Shown: in pieces, positions 47,401 to 57,234 of the stretch
How the letters are laid out: every line of letters starts with the position of its first letter
Position numbering within the stretch: position 1 is the stretch's first letter
Assembly (NCBI GenBank): GCA_022414725.1
Contig: CM039467.1
Coordinates: forward strand, 11,802,491-11,866,490
Length of the DNA stretch: 64,000 nt
From: Microglena sp. YARC
Taxonomy: Eukaryota; Chlorophyta; Chlorophyceae; Chlamydomonadales; Chlamydomonadaceae
Reading direction: 5' to 3'
Notes under the pieces: model-generated
What the model saw: the letters and a program-made list of their open reading frames with translations, nothing else
Told to the model about the DNA's origin: nothing
Databases searched by the model: none
Made by a program: the position numbers and the translations under genes

Positions 47401-50163
47401 ACACACTGACTCATACACTCATCCATGACAGAAGACCGTGTTTGAACACCTCACACACTGACTCATACACTCATCCATGACAGAAGACCGTGTTTGAACA
47501 CCTCACACACTGACTCATCACACTCATCACATGACAGAAGACCGACTGTTTAACAACCTCACACACTGACTCACACTACACTCATCCATGACAGAAGACC
47601 GTGTTGAACACCTCACACACTGACTCATACACTCATCCATGACAGAAGACCGTGTTTAACACCTCACACACTGACTCATACACTCATCCATGACAGAAGA
47701 CCGTGTTTGAACACCTCACACACTGACTCATACACTCATCCATGACAGAAACGTGTTTAACACCTCACACACTGACTCATACACTCATCCATGACAGAAG
47801 ACCGTGTTGAACACCTCACACACTGACTCATACACTCATCCATGACAGAAGACCGTGTTTGAACACCTCACACACTGACTCATACACTCATCCATGACAG
47901 AAGACGTGTTTAACACTCACACACTGACTCATACACTCATCCATGACAGAAGACCGTGTTTGAACACCTCACACACTGACTCATACACTCATCCATGACA
48001 GAAGACCGTGTTTGAACACCTCACACACTGACTCATACACTCATCCATGACAGAAGACCGTGTTTAACACCTCACACACTGACTCATACACTCATCCATG
48101 ACAGAAGACCGTCTTTGAACACCTCACACACTGACTCATACACTCATCCATGACAGAAGACCGTGTTTAAACACCTCACACACTGACTCATACACTCATC
48201 CATGACAGAAGACCGTGTTTAACACCTCACACACTGACTCATACACTCATCCATGACAGAAGACCGTGTTTAACACCTCACACACTGACTCATACACTCA
48301 TCCATGACAGAAGACCGTGTTGAACACCTCACACACTGACTCATACACTCATCCATGACAGAAGACCGTCTTTGAACACCTCACACACTCCCATGACTCA
48401 TACATCATCCATGACAGAAGACCGTGGTTTGAACACCTCACACACTGACTCATACACTCATCCATGACAGAAGACCGTGTTTAACACCTCACACACTGAC
48501 TCATACACTCATCCATGACAGAAGACCGTGTTTAATACACCTCACACTGACTCATCACACACTGACACTCATCCATGACAGAAGACCGTGTTTAACACCT
48601 CACACACTGACTCATACACTCATCCATGACAGAAGACCGTGTTTGAACACCTCACACACTGACTCATACACTCATCCATGACAGAAGACCGTCACCTCAC
48701 ACACTGACTCATACACTCATCCATGACAGAAGACGTGTTTGAACACACTCACACACTGACTCATACACTCATCCATGACAGAAGACCGTCAACACCTCAC
48801 ACACTGACTCATACACTCATCCATGACAGAAGACCGTGTTTTAACACCTCACACACTGACTCATACACTCATCCATGACAGAAGACCGTGTTTAACACCT
48901 CACACACTGACTCATACACTCATCCATGACAGAAGACCGTCTTTGAACACCTCACACACTGACTCATACACTCATCCATGACAGAAGACCGTGTTTGAAC
49001 ACCTCACACACTGACTCATACACTCATCCATGAACACCTCACACACTGAAGACATCACCACTGAATACACTCATCCATGACAGAAGACCGTCTTTGAACA
49101 CCTCACACACTGACTCATACACTCATCCATGACAGAAAGACCGTCTTTATGAACACCTCACACACTGACTCATACACTCATCCATGACAGAAGACCGTGT
49201 TTGAACACCTCACACACTGACTCATACACTCATCCATGACAGAAGACCGTGTTTAACACCTCACACACTGACTCATACACTCATCCATGACAGAAGACCG
49301 TGTTAAACACCTCACACACTGACTCATACACTCATCCATGACAGAAGACCGTGTTTTAACACATCTCACACACTGACTCATACACTCATCCATGACAGAA
49401 GACCGTGTTTGAACACCTCACACACTGACTCATACACTCATCCATGACAGAAGACCGTGTTTGAACACCTCACACACTGACTCATACACTCATCCCATGA
49501 CAGAAGACCGTCTTTGAACACCTCACACACTGACTCATACACTCATCCATGACAGAAGACCGTCTTTGAACACCTCACACACTGACTCATACACTCATCC
49601 ATGACAGAAGACCGTCTTTGAACACCTCACACACTGACTCATACACTCATCCATGACAGAAGACCGTGTTTAACACCTCACACACTGACTCATACACTCA
49701 TCCATGACAGAAGACCGTCTTTGAACACCTCACACACTGACTCATACACTCATCCATGACAGAAGACCGTCTTTGAACACCTCACACACTGACTCATACA
49801 CTCATCCATGACAGAAGACCGTGTTTGAACACCTCACACACTGACTCATACACTCATCCATGACAGAAGACCGTGTTTAACACCTCACACACTGACTCAT
49901 ACACTCATCCATGACAGAAGACCGTCTTTGAATCACACACTGACTCATACACTCATCCATGACAGAAGACCCTCTTTGAACACCTCACACACTGACTCAT
50001 ACACTCATCCATGACAGAAGACCGTGTTTAACACCTCACACACTGACTCATACACTCATCCATGACAGAAGACCGTGTTTAACACCTCACACACTGACTC
50101 ATACACTCATCCATGACAGAAGACCGTGTTAAACACCTCATACACTGACTCATACACTCAATC
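29498..50163 (+). repeat. 51-bp minisatellite array, about 20.6 kb
   Basis: The unit is CACCTCACACACTGACTCAT, ACACTCATCCATGACAGAAG, ACCGTGTTTAA, 51 bp. Variants are ACCGTCTTTGAA (52 bp) and ACAGTGTTTAA/GAA. About 400 units fit, including the gap. In one frame 51 bp gives a 17-residue repeat (TLTHTLIHDRRPCLTPH), but 52-bp units break it within a few copies, so it is not coding. Units at 29.5-41.1 kb are full of one-base indels, while those at 41.2-50.16 kb are mostly exact. The array is intronic, between the exons near 29.1 and 50.8 kb. Confidence 0.95.
38001..39000. other. Assembly gap, 1000 N
   Basis: Exactly 1000 N sit inside the 51-bp array, a round number typical of a gap of unknown size. 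The true array length is therefore unknown. Sequence right of the gap up to about 40.6 kb is the noisiest of the array. Confidence 0.98.
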
Positions 50164-50189
50164 ACTTAAACCTAGCGAATGGCAATATA

Positions 50190-50262
50190 ATATCATATAA
50201 TGTCTGTCATTGATGATGACCCTGTCATGTACAACAATATGGACCGCCAGTCCTTGTAAGTA
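50190..50262 (+). repeat. Exon-like segment SVIDDDPVMYNNMDRQS (copy 3 of 3)
   Basis: ATGTCTGTCATTGATGATGACC through ATGGACCGCCAGTCCTT is followed by the donor-like GTAAGTAGG (50259). It mirrors 29129-29205 at the left of the array. Its end in phase 2 would fit the exon at 50773, but no convincing acceptor precedes it and TAA lies upstream in frame. M-D-R-Q-S also opens the exon at 50780, so these segments are related. Confidence 0.55.
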
Positions 50263-50284
50263 GGATGGAGTAGTCTGTTTCATT

Positions 50285-50690
50285 TCTCCACACCCTACAA
50301 TCGGCACCCCACACCCCACGATTCACACTCCTCACCCCACACCCTACACTTCACACCCCACACCCCACGATTCACACTCCACTCCCCACACCCCACAATT
50401 CACACTCCACACTCCACACCCCACACCCTGCATTCCACACCGCACACCCCACACACCACACACCACATCACACACCACAATCCCTGCACTCCACACACCA
50501 CACCCCGCATTCCACACCCCACACCCCACACCCCACATCACTCACCACAAACCCTGCACTTCACACTCCACACCCTTCACTCCACGCTCTACACTCCACA
50601 CCTCACACCCCGCACTCCACACACCACACCCTACACTCCACACCCTACACTCCACACCCTATCCACTCCACACCACACCGACACAAACGT
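50285..50690 (+). repeat. CACACCCCACACTCCACACC repeats
   Basis: Short CA/CCC-rich units of about 13-20 bp run to the acceptor of the next exon. No frame of interest. Confidence 0.85.
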
Positions 50691-50772
50691 GAGTTCCCCA
50701 AGCATTTACCCCTGCCCCCACCCCACGGCACCCCACCTACCCACCACACCCCACTGCACCCCACCCCAACAG

Positions 50773-50917
50773 GTTTCACATGGACCGCCAGTCACCTCCT
50801 GTCGACGTCTCCCTCGCATCATGCAGCTACGCTACTCCTGCAGCACGTGAAGAAAGCGCCATCGGGCGGGGCAGCTCCTTCATTCGTCTGCTGTGGCCTA
50901 GCCGCATAGAATCTGGG
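50773..50917 (+). CDS. Exon FHMDRQSPPVDVSL (5-phosphatase gene)
   Basis: The acceptor CCCCAACAG is followed by G TTT CAC ATG GAC CGC CAG. The exon reads FHMDRQSPPVDVSLASCSYA, then TPAAREESAIGRGSSFIRLL, then WPSRIESG, and closes at the donor GGG|GTAAGG in phase 0. It enters in phase 2, which fits both 22588 and 25732. No domain is recognised. The last third (from GGGCAGCTCCTT) and the donor are repeated three more times downstream. Confidence 0.7.
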
Positions 50918-51240
50918 GTAAGGTCACGGTTTCGTTTTTCAGCTACGAGCAGCAGCTTCTAGGTAGCTCCTTCATTCGTCTGCTGTGGCCTAGCCGCATA
51001 GAATCTGGGGTAAGGTCACGGTTTCGTTTTTCAGCTACGAGCAGCAGCTTCTAGGCAGCTCCTTCATTCGTCTGCTGTGGCCTAGCCGCATAGAATCTGG
51101 GGTAAGGTCACGGTTTCGTTTTTCAGCTACGAGCAGCAGCTTCTAGGCAGCTCCTTCATTCGTCTGCTGTGGCCTAGCCACATAGAATCTGGGGTAAGGT
51201 CACGGTTTCGTTTTTCAGCTACGAACAGCAGCTTCTGGGC
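50872..51240 (+). repeat. Four 92-bp copies of exon tail, donor and MITE arm
   Basis: Units start at 50872, 50964, 51056 and 51148, each 92 bp. Each holds the coding tail CAGCTCCTTCATTCGTCTGC to GAATCTGGG, the donor GTAAGG, then TTTCGTTTTTCAG and CTACGAGCAGCAGCTTCTAG. The exon (GGGGCAGCTCCTTC) and the MITE arm (TAGGCAGCTCCTT) share GGCAGCTCCTT, the likely crossover point. TTTTTCAG is a usable acceptor, so every unit could behave as a small exon. Confidence 0.95.
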
Positions 51241-51690
51241 TGCTCCCTGAGCCAGCCACTGGGATAAGCCCCCAAATTTGACAGTATTGGATAGCAGGTT
51301 CTATCAGCTTCCAGACACAATAGGTTGCCTTAGCTTATGTTGAATAGACAGGGGAGCTGCTTAGAAGCTGCTGCTTTTAGCTGTAACGAAAACACTGGGG
51401 CAAGGCCACTATTTATTTTTTGGGCTATGAGTAGAAGCTTCTAGGCAGCTCTTTAGGCAGCTGTTGAGCCAAAGGGGTGGCAAGCTAGTGTTAGGCTATG
51501 AGTAGCAGCCTCTAAGCAGCTCCTCTGGCTGGCTGTTTAACCAAATAGGTTGCAAGCTAGTGCACCTGTAAGCTGATGTAATCGACATTCCGGCACTGCT
51601 GAAATATTGGGGCTTGGCCCTGAGGCTGGGTCAAGGAGCTGCCTAGAAGCTCCAGCCCGTAGCAAACAAGTAAAAACAGTGGGTAAGGCC
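51220..51690. mobile_element. Fold-back MITE copies (AGCAGCAGCTTCTAGGCAGCTC arms), nested or tandem
   Basis: Left arms (CTA(C/T)GA(G/A)(C/T)AGCAGCTTCT near 51219, 51425, 51500) alternate with right arms (GAGCTGC(T/C)TAGAAGCTGCTG near 51353 and GAGCTGCCTAGAAGCTCCAG near 51637). Between the arms lies AT-rich sequence with ACTGCTGAAATATTGGGGCT. The family recurs at 53920-54105 and 57027-57215. Confidence 0.7.
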
Positions 51691-51699
51691 TAGATACAG

Positions 51700-52750
51700 G
51701 TGAGGGGTGTAGGAGCGGTGGGAATAGTTGTATGGAAAAGGGTGGTATGTGGTATGGAAACGGTGGTAGGTGGTATGTAAAAGGGTGGTAGATGGTATGT
51801 AAAAGGGTGGTAGATGGTATGTAAAAGGGTGGTAGATGGTATATAAAAGGGTGGTAGATGGTATGTAAAAGGGTGGTAGATGGTATGTAAAAGGGTGGTA
51901 GATGGTATGTAAAAGGGTGGTAGATGGTATGTAAAAGGGTGTGGTAGGTGGTATGTAAAAGGGTGTGGTAGGTGGTATGTAAAAGGGTGTGGTAGGTGGT
52001 ATGTAAAAGGGTGGTAGATGGTATGTAAAAGGGTGGTAGATGGTATGTAAAAGGGTGGTAGATGGTATGTAAAAGGGTGGTAGATGGTATGTAAAAGGGC
52101 GGTAGATGGTATGTAAAAGGGTGGTAGATGGTATGTAAAAGGGTGGTAGATGGTATGTAAAAGGGTGGTAGATGGTATGTAAAAGGGTGGTAGGTGGTAT
52201 GTAATAGGGTGGTAGGTGGTATGTAAAAGGGTGGTAGATGGTATGTAAAAGGGTGGTTGATGGTATGTAAAAGGGTGGTAGATGGTATGTAAAAGGGTGG
52301 TAGATGGTATGGTAAAAAAGGGGTGGTAGATGTTATATGTAAAAGGGTGGTAGATGGTAATGTAAAGGGTGGTAGATGGTATGTAAAAGGGTGGTAGATG
52401 GTATGTAAAAGGGTGGTAGATGGTAGATGTAAAAAGGGTGGTAGATGGTATGTAAAAGGGTGGTAGATGTATGTAAAAGGGTGGTAGATGGTATGTAAAA
52501 GGGTGTGGTATGGTATGTAAAGGGTGGTAGTGGTATGTAAAAAGAGTTGGTAGGTGGTATGGAAAAGGGTGGTAGGTGGTATTTAAAAGGGTGGTAGGTG
52601 GTAAGTAAAAGGGTGGTAGGTGGTATGGAAAATGGTGGTAGGTGGTATGGGAAAGAGTGGTACATGGTATGGAAAGGGGTGGTACATGGTATATAAAAGG
52701 GTGGTTGGTGTTATGGAAAAGGGTGGTACATGGTATTGAAAAGGTTGGTA
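51700..52750 (+). repeat. 22-bp minisatellite GGTGGTAGATGGTATGTAAAAG
   Basis: About 47 units with a strict 22-bp period across most of the array; GGTAGG and TGTGG variants mark the middle and the right end. Frames on the minus strand give a 22-residue Tyr/His/Pro repeat (three units per turn), which is a by-product of 22 not being divisible by three. Confidence 0.95.
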
Positions 52751-52844
52751 GATGGTATGAGCTCCAGGGCGGCAATCCATGGTCCTGCATACTAAAGGAC
52801 TGTTGGGAGAAGTTTTCAATATGGTAGTGTTCAATCTTTGCTAT

Positions 52845-53510
52845 TCCACCTCACCTACCTACCCACCCACCTCACCTCCCTCCCCACCCACATCTCTCTC
52901 CACCCACATCCCTCCCACCCAGCCCACCACCTCTTTCCGCACCTCCCTCCCCACCCACTACCCACCCACATCCCTCCCCACCTATCTCACCGACCTCCAC
53001 ACCTCCCTCCACACCCACCCACTTACCCACCTCCACACTTCTTTCAATTATCCATACACAGTCCTTTTGTGTCATGGCTTGCAGGCATGAGACGAGAGCA
53101 TGGAGGGTCGATTGAAGGACCCAGCCCTAGTGGGTACAGCACAAGTTCTAGAACCACCCACCTCCCTACCCAACTCACCCAACTCCCTCCCCACCAACCC
53201 CCCAACCTCCCTCGCCACCCACCTCACCCACCTACCACACCTCCCTCCCCACCCACCTCCCAACCTCCCTCTCCACCCACCTCAACCACCTCCAACCTCC
53301 ATCCCACCCCCCAACCTCCCTCCCCACCCACCTCAACCACCTCCCCACCTCCCCTCCCCACCCACCTCCCAACCTCTCTCCCCACCGTCCTCACCCACCC
53401 ACCTCCCAACCTCCCTCCCCACCCACTTCAACCACCCTCCACCTCCCTCCCCACCCACCTCCCAACCTCTCTCCCACCCTCTCACCCACCCACCTCCCCA
53501 CGTCCTTTAG
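52845..53510 (+). repeat. CCTCCCCACCCACCTC minisatellite split by an exon copy
   Basis: CCTCCCCACCCAC-type units fill 52845-53040 and 53150-53500. Between them (53045-53150) lies a diverged copy of the exon 53511-53730: TATCCATACACAGTCC, GGCTTGCAGG, GGAGGGTCGATTGAAGGACC, CAGCCCTAGTGGGTACAGCA. The array thus sits between two copies of the same exon. Confidence 0.85.
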
Positions 53511-53730
53511 GTATCCCATACAAAGTCCCCAGGAGGCTCCGAAACCTCCCATTCAGAAACACAAAACCATACAAGCACGTCCAGTACCAGAGGCGCCCAG
53601 TCGCGGCTTGCATTGGGAGGGTCGGTAGAAGGACCCAGCCCTAGTGCGTACAGCACAAGCGGATTAGGGGATAAGTCTCTGAGGAGACGAGTGATGACTC
53701 ACCGACCATCATCGCAAGCATCCCTCATTG
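53511..53730 (+). CDS. Exon, Ser/Thr-rich linker (5-phosphatase gene)
   Basis: The acceptor GTCCTTTAG opens GTA TCC CAT ACA AAG in phase 0. The frame stays open to the donor CTC ATT G|GTGAGT in phase 1. It reads VSHTKSPGGSETSHSETQNH, then TSTSSTRGAQSRLALGGSVE, then GPSPSAYSTSGLGDKSLRRR, ending MTHRPSSQASLI. The first base of the next exon completes Asp. A diverged partial copy lies at 53045-53150. A disordered linker rich in Ser/Thr and Arg is likely. Confidence 0.75.
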
Positions 53731-53760
53731 GTGAGTAGGTGGTGGCTGTACTGTGGCACT

Positions 53761-53794
53761 AGGGTTTAGGGTTTAGGGTTAAACCCTAAGCCCT
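53761..53794 (+). repeat. Interstitial telomere-like (AGGGTTT)n with inverted copy
   Basis: AGGGTTTAGGGTTTAGGGTT runs straight into AAACCCTAAGCCCT. The plant and green-algal telomere repeat TTTAGGG thus meets its reverse complement head to head, 30 bases inside an intron. Confidence 0.8.
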
Positions 53795-53916
53795 ACACCT
53801 TGTGGTGTGTCTGCTTTAATAGTGTGATGCTAAGGAGATGGTTGCCCTCTCAAAACTGTTGTAAAATTCCTTCAATACCAGAAAGATGAGGTCTGAATCA
53901 CCGTTACAAACATAGC

Positions 53917-54110
53917 TTCTCTTTCCGGCTATGAGCAGCAGCTTCTAGGCAGCTCCTTTGGCTTGCAGGCCAGCCAAACCTAGAGCAACATAGTACATTT
54001 GGAAGCTGACAGAATTAGTTTTCTAGTACTGTTGAAATATTGGGGCTTAGCCAAGTGGCTGGCTCAGGGAGCTGCCTAGAAGCTGCTGCTCGTAGCCAAA
54101 AAGAAAAGCA
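53917..54110. mobile_element. Fold-back MITE, best single copy
   Basis: The left arm TATGAGCAGCAGCTTCTAGG, CAGCTCC and the right arm GGAGCTGCCTAGAAGCTGCT, GCTCGTAGCC are inverted copies about 30 bp long. The middle has TTTTCTAGTACTGTTGAAAT and TTGGGGCTTAGCC. It has no coding capacity. Confidence 0.85.
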
Positions 54111-54590
54111 ATGGTTGTATATAAGCCATCATTTGGCGTTGTTGGTGGGAAGTGAGTGGAACTGTTGATCAATTGATGAATTGATTCATCATGGTGGAAC
54201 ATGAGCGGGGCTGTGTATTAATTGATTGTCTTTTACTTGATTAATTTGGCCTAGTTTGTGGAACATGAGTGGGACAGACTGTTTTCTTCTCGTGCAAAGC
54301 GTCGCCGATTAAGCCACTAGGTGCGCCCCCAGTGCGACATGCTGCCCCCCGAACCCAGTGCAGCGTGGAGCGCGGGGCTCTGGGGGTTCACAGGGGTATT
54401 TCTGACTAGTTCAGCCAGGCCCCATGCGTCACCATGCAGCGACGAAATGGCGACACGTCTCACACACCAAAACAGTGCATGAGTGGACTTGTGCTTTGTG
54501 TCGCTGCTGCTGTTCACACTGATTACTGTTGTTGTTGCAGTCGCTTGTTCTGATGCTGATCTCTTAGCTGTCATATCTCAGGTTATACAC
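54111..54590. other. Intron sequence, nothing recognised
   Basis: Mostly unique sequence; no exon with matching phase or known element was found. Confidence 0.4.
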
Positions 54591-54930
54591 TGGGGGGGAA
54601 TGAATGTGAGGTAGGGTAGGGTGGGGTAGGTTAAAGTACGTCGGAGAATGGTGGAACAAGGTGGGGTAAGGTAGAGAGATATTGGGTACGTTGGATAAGG
54701 GTGAAGTAAGGTGAGGTAGGGCAGATAAGGGTTCGGTAGGTTGGAGTAAGGTGGGGTAGGGTAGAGAGATATGGGGTACGTCAGAGAAGGGTGGAGTAAG
54801 GTGAGGTAGGGTAGAGAAGGATGGGGTAGGTTCGAGTAGGGTGGATTTGGATAGGATGGAGTAGGGTAGAGAAGGGTGGAGCACGTCAGAGAAGGGTGGA
54901 GTAGGGTGGGGTAGGTTGGAGTTGGGAAGC
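54590..54930 (+). repeat. GGTAGGGTAGAGAAGGGTGGAGTA repeats
   Basis: Degenerate purine-rich units (GGTGGAGTAAGGTGAGGTAG, GGTAGAGAAGG) with variable length. Low-complexity frames on the minus strand are not genes. Confidence 0.85.
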
Positions 54931-55004
54931 AGCCATCCCTCCCCCCACCAATGCCTGATGACAAGACAGCTGCACCACTAACGACATGACAAGTGTACCA
55001 CTTA

Positions 55005-55313
55005 CACCTGCACCAATGCTGTTGCTTACTTTGTTTGCAGATAGCAGAACACATAACCCATCCCAACATAACACCCAACCCAACCCAACCCAACCCAACC
55101 CAACCCAACCCAACTCAAAGCTGACCCAGCACCAATGCTGTTGCTTATTTTGTTTGCAATAACATAACACCAACCCAACCCAACCCAACCTAACCCAACC
55201 TAACCTAACCCAACCAACCCAACCCAACCCAACCCAACCCAACCCAAGTCAACCCAACCCAAGTCAAGTCAAAGCTGACCCAGCACCAATGCTGTTGCTT
55301 ACTATGTTTGCAG
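55005..55313 (+). repeat. Three copies of an intron 3' end, with AACCC repeats between
   Basis: GCACCAATGCTGTTGCTTAC plus TTTGTTTGCAG(ATA) occurs near 55011, 55125 (TTTGCAATAAC, acceptor lost) and 55281 (the functional acceptor). Runs of (AACCC)n and (TCAAG)n separate them. The duplicated unit is a 3' splice site and the first bases of the exon at 55314. Confidence 0.9.
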
Positions 55314-55435
55314 ATAAGTCTGTCCGCAACAGATCAGAATCAGTTGCCTCTGCTGGCTACCAATCAGTGAATGACAATGCCAACCCAAGCAACCACATGC
55401 GAAAGAACAACTACTACAAGAGTAGGACTGTGGGG
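55314..55435 (+). CDS. Exon DKSVRNRSESVASAGYQS (5-phosphatase gene)
   Basis: The acceptor ATGTTTGCAG is followed by AT AAG TCT GTC, so the G left from 53730 completes GAT (Asp). It reads KSVRNRSESVASAGYQSVND, then NANPSNHMRKNNYYKSRTVG, and ends at the donor GGG|GTGAGT in phase 0. It is basic and Ser/Asn-rich with no domain recognised. Confidence 0.75.
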
Positions 55436-55643
55436 GTGAGTTTATATATAAACTTATTTATATATAAATATACTGACTTGGAGGGTTTTTTATATACGTA
55501 TGCATTATTTATATATACATTTATTTATATATTTACATGCGCAAGATCAAATCCTAAAATAGCAGGGGGTGTAGGGGTAAGTCATGACCATGCTTGTTCT
55601 GTAGGTGTGTGTGTATTCTTGTGTGTGTGTTTGTGTGTGTGTG

Positions 55644-55695
<52 letters not shown>

Positions 55696-56071
55696 TACAG
55701 GTCCCTCTTGACAGCTATGCTCATGAGGAGGAGTATTTTTGATGGACACATTTTATTGATGTATACATGTATACATGTATTTATATAAGAACATGAGGAG
55801 GAATATTTTTATGTATACATTCATTGATGTATACATGCATACATGTATTTACATAAGAACATGAGGAGGAATATATGTATGTATGCATTTATTGATATAT
55901 ATACATGTATTTATGATGAACATACAGGTCCCTCTTGACAGCTATACTCGTGAGAAGGAATATATTGTAATATTTATGTATACATTTATTTATTTATCCA
56001 TGTATTTATATATGTACATACAGGTCCCTCTTGACAGCTGTACTCATGCGGAGGAATATATTTATGTATAC

Positions 56072-56118
<47 letters not shown>

Positions 56119-56329
56119 TTTATATGATGAACATACAGGTCCCTCTTGACAGCTGTACTCATGAGGAGGAATATATATTTATGTATACATTTATATATAT
56201 ATACATGTATTTATATATGTGCATACAGGTCTCTCTTGACAGCTATAATCATGAGGAGGAATATATTTATGTATACAGCCGGTATACAGTTATTCATGTA
56301 TGTGCATGTATTTATATATGTGCATACAG
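55436..56329 (+). repeat. Intron with six copies of acceptor plus exon start
   Basis: ACAGGTCCCTCTTGACAGCT occurs near 55698, 55926, 56020, 56137, 56226 (TCTCTC) and 56327, each followed by a form of ATGAGGAGGAATAT and by TATATA/TATTTATG-rich sequence. The last copy starts the exon at 56330. A (GT)n and poly-G run lies at 55605-55693. Several copies give VPLDS(Y/C) in frame and then stop soon after. Confidence 0.9.
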
Positions 56330-56615
56330 GTCCCTCTTGACAGCTGCGCTCATGAGACAGAAGCTGTTGTAGGTGGCACAGCCAGAGTGAAAGGTGTCAA
56401 AGAAACTAAACCAACCTGGCGGCCATGTAACCACACCAGACCCAAGCCCTGGTTTTACTTTCTGGTTTCACTTTCTGGTTTCACTTTCTGTTCTTTTCGG
56501 CAGAAAGTCTACATAATGATGAAATGTGGTAAAAATGTGCATCTTGATTTTTCAGACTACGTACGTTGCAGTCCCGGAGTAGCCAAGCAAGCTGGGGGGG
56601 ATTTCAATAAATAAT
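56330..56615 (+). CDS. Exon VPLDSCAHETEAVVGG, 3' end uncertain
   Basis: After GCATACAG the phase 0 frame reads VPLDSCAHETEAVVGGTARV, KGVKETKPTWRPCNHTRPKP, WFYFLVSLSG, and stays open to TAA at about 56613. A donor must lie inside if the gene continues; GAAAG|GTGTCA (56389), CCAT|GTAACC (56427) and TGTG|GTAAAA (56530) are weak options and all give phase 1. No domain is recognised. The front of the IPPc domain should follow here but was not found before 57639. Confidence 0.45.
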
Positions 56616-56694
56616 TAGATTTCAGAGAATCCACAATTCCAACTCCCATCTGAATCGGACACCGTTTTGATCATGCGGTTCAAAATCTGTCTTC

Positions 56695-56698
<4 letters not shown>

Positions 56699-56745
<47 letters not shown>
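56699..56745. repeat. Poly-C tract
   Basis: A C homopolymer of about 45 bases. Length in the assembly is unlikely to be exact. Confidence 0.95.
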
Positions 56746-56845
56746 TGGCTTTTAGTGATTTGATTTGATTTGATTTTAATAAATAATTGATTATTTGTTT
56801 GCAGTGCCAGACAATGCCTGTACATGGATATGCCAGTGTTGTTTA

Positions 56846-56985
56846 TTTGTGCGACCGGTCGCACATAGTGGCGCGCGGTCGCCACCCCGTGCGACCCTCA
56901 GGTGTGCCAAATTAGGGCGAAATGGGCCCTTGGTCGCCACGAAGTGCGACCGCTAGTGAGTGATTCGTGCCCTGGGTCGCACCTA
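56846..56985. repeat. GTGCGACC palindromic segment
   Basis: TGTGCGACCGGTCGCACA is a perfect palindrome. GGTCGCCAC/GTGCGACC motifs recur in both directions up to GGGTCGCACC near 56980. It may be a small inverted-repeat element. Confidence 0.5.
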
Positions 56986-57026
56986 GCCTGAAACATTCTG
57001 GAAAAAAACTGGGATATGCCCTTGGC

Positions 57027-57215
57027 ATCCTTTTCTTTTCAGCTACAAGCAGCAGCTTCTATGCAGCTCCCTGGGCACTCTCTTCATCAAAACTTTAAGC
57101 AACCTAGATACTGATATTGTCAGCTTTCCAGTGCTACTGGAATTTGTGAGTTGACCCAGTTGCAGTCTCGGGGAGCTGCCTAGAAGCTGCTGCTGGTAAC
57201 TGAAAAGAAAAACAG
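57027..57215. mobile_element. Fold-back MITE, third locus
   Basis: The left arm CTTTTCAGCTACAAGCAGCA, GCTTCTATGCAGCTCC and the right arm GGAGCTGCCTAGAAGCTGCT, GCTGGTAACTGAAAAG are inverted copies of about 36 bp enclosing TTTCCAGTGCTACTGG. Same family as 53917-54110 and 51220-51690. Confidence 0.85.
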
Positions 57216-57234
57216 TGGCCCATGGGAGTTCGAT

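Noticed and set aside
29498..50163. Regular 51-bp repeats as a CRISPR-like array
   Set aside because: The units are contiguous with no unique spacers, no cas-like genes are near, and the setting is a eukaryotic intron.
51690..52790. 366-residue Tyr/His/Pro repeat frame on the minus strand
   Set aside because: It is the translation of the 22-bp array, with a period of three units, in an intron.
53761..53794. A true chromosome end
   Set aside because: Only about three repeats, inverted, and inside a gene with exons on both sides.
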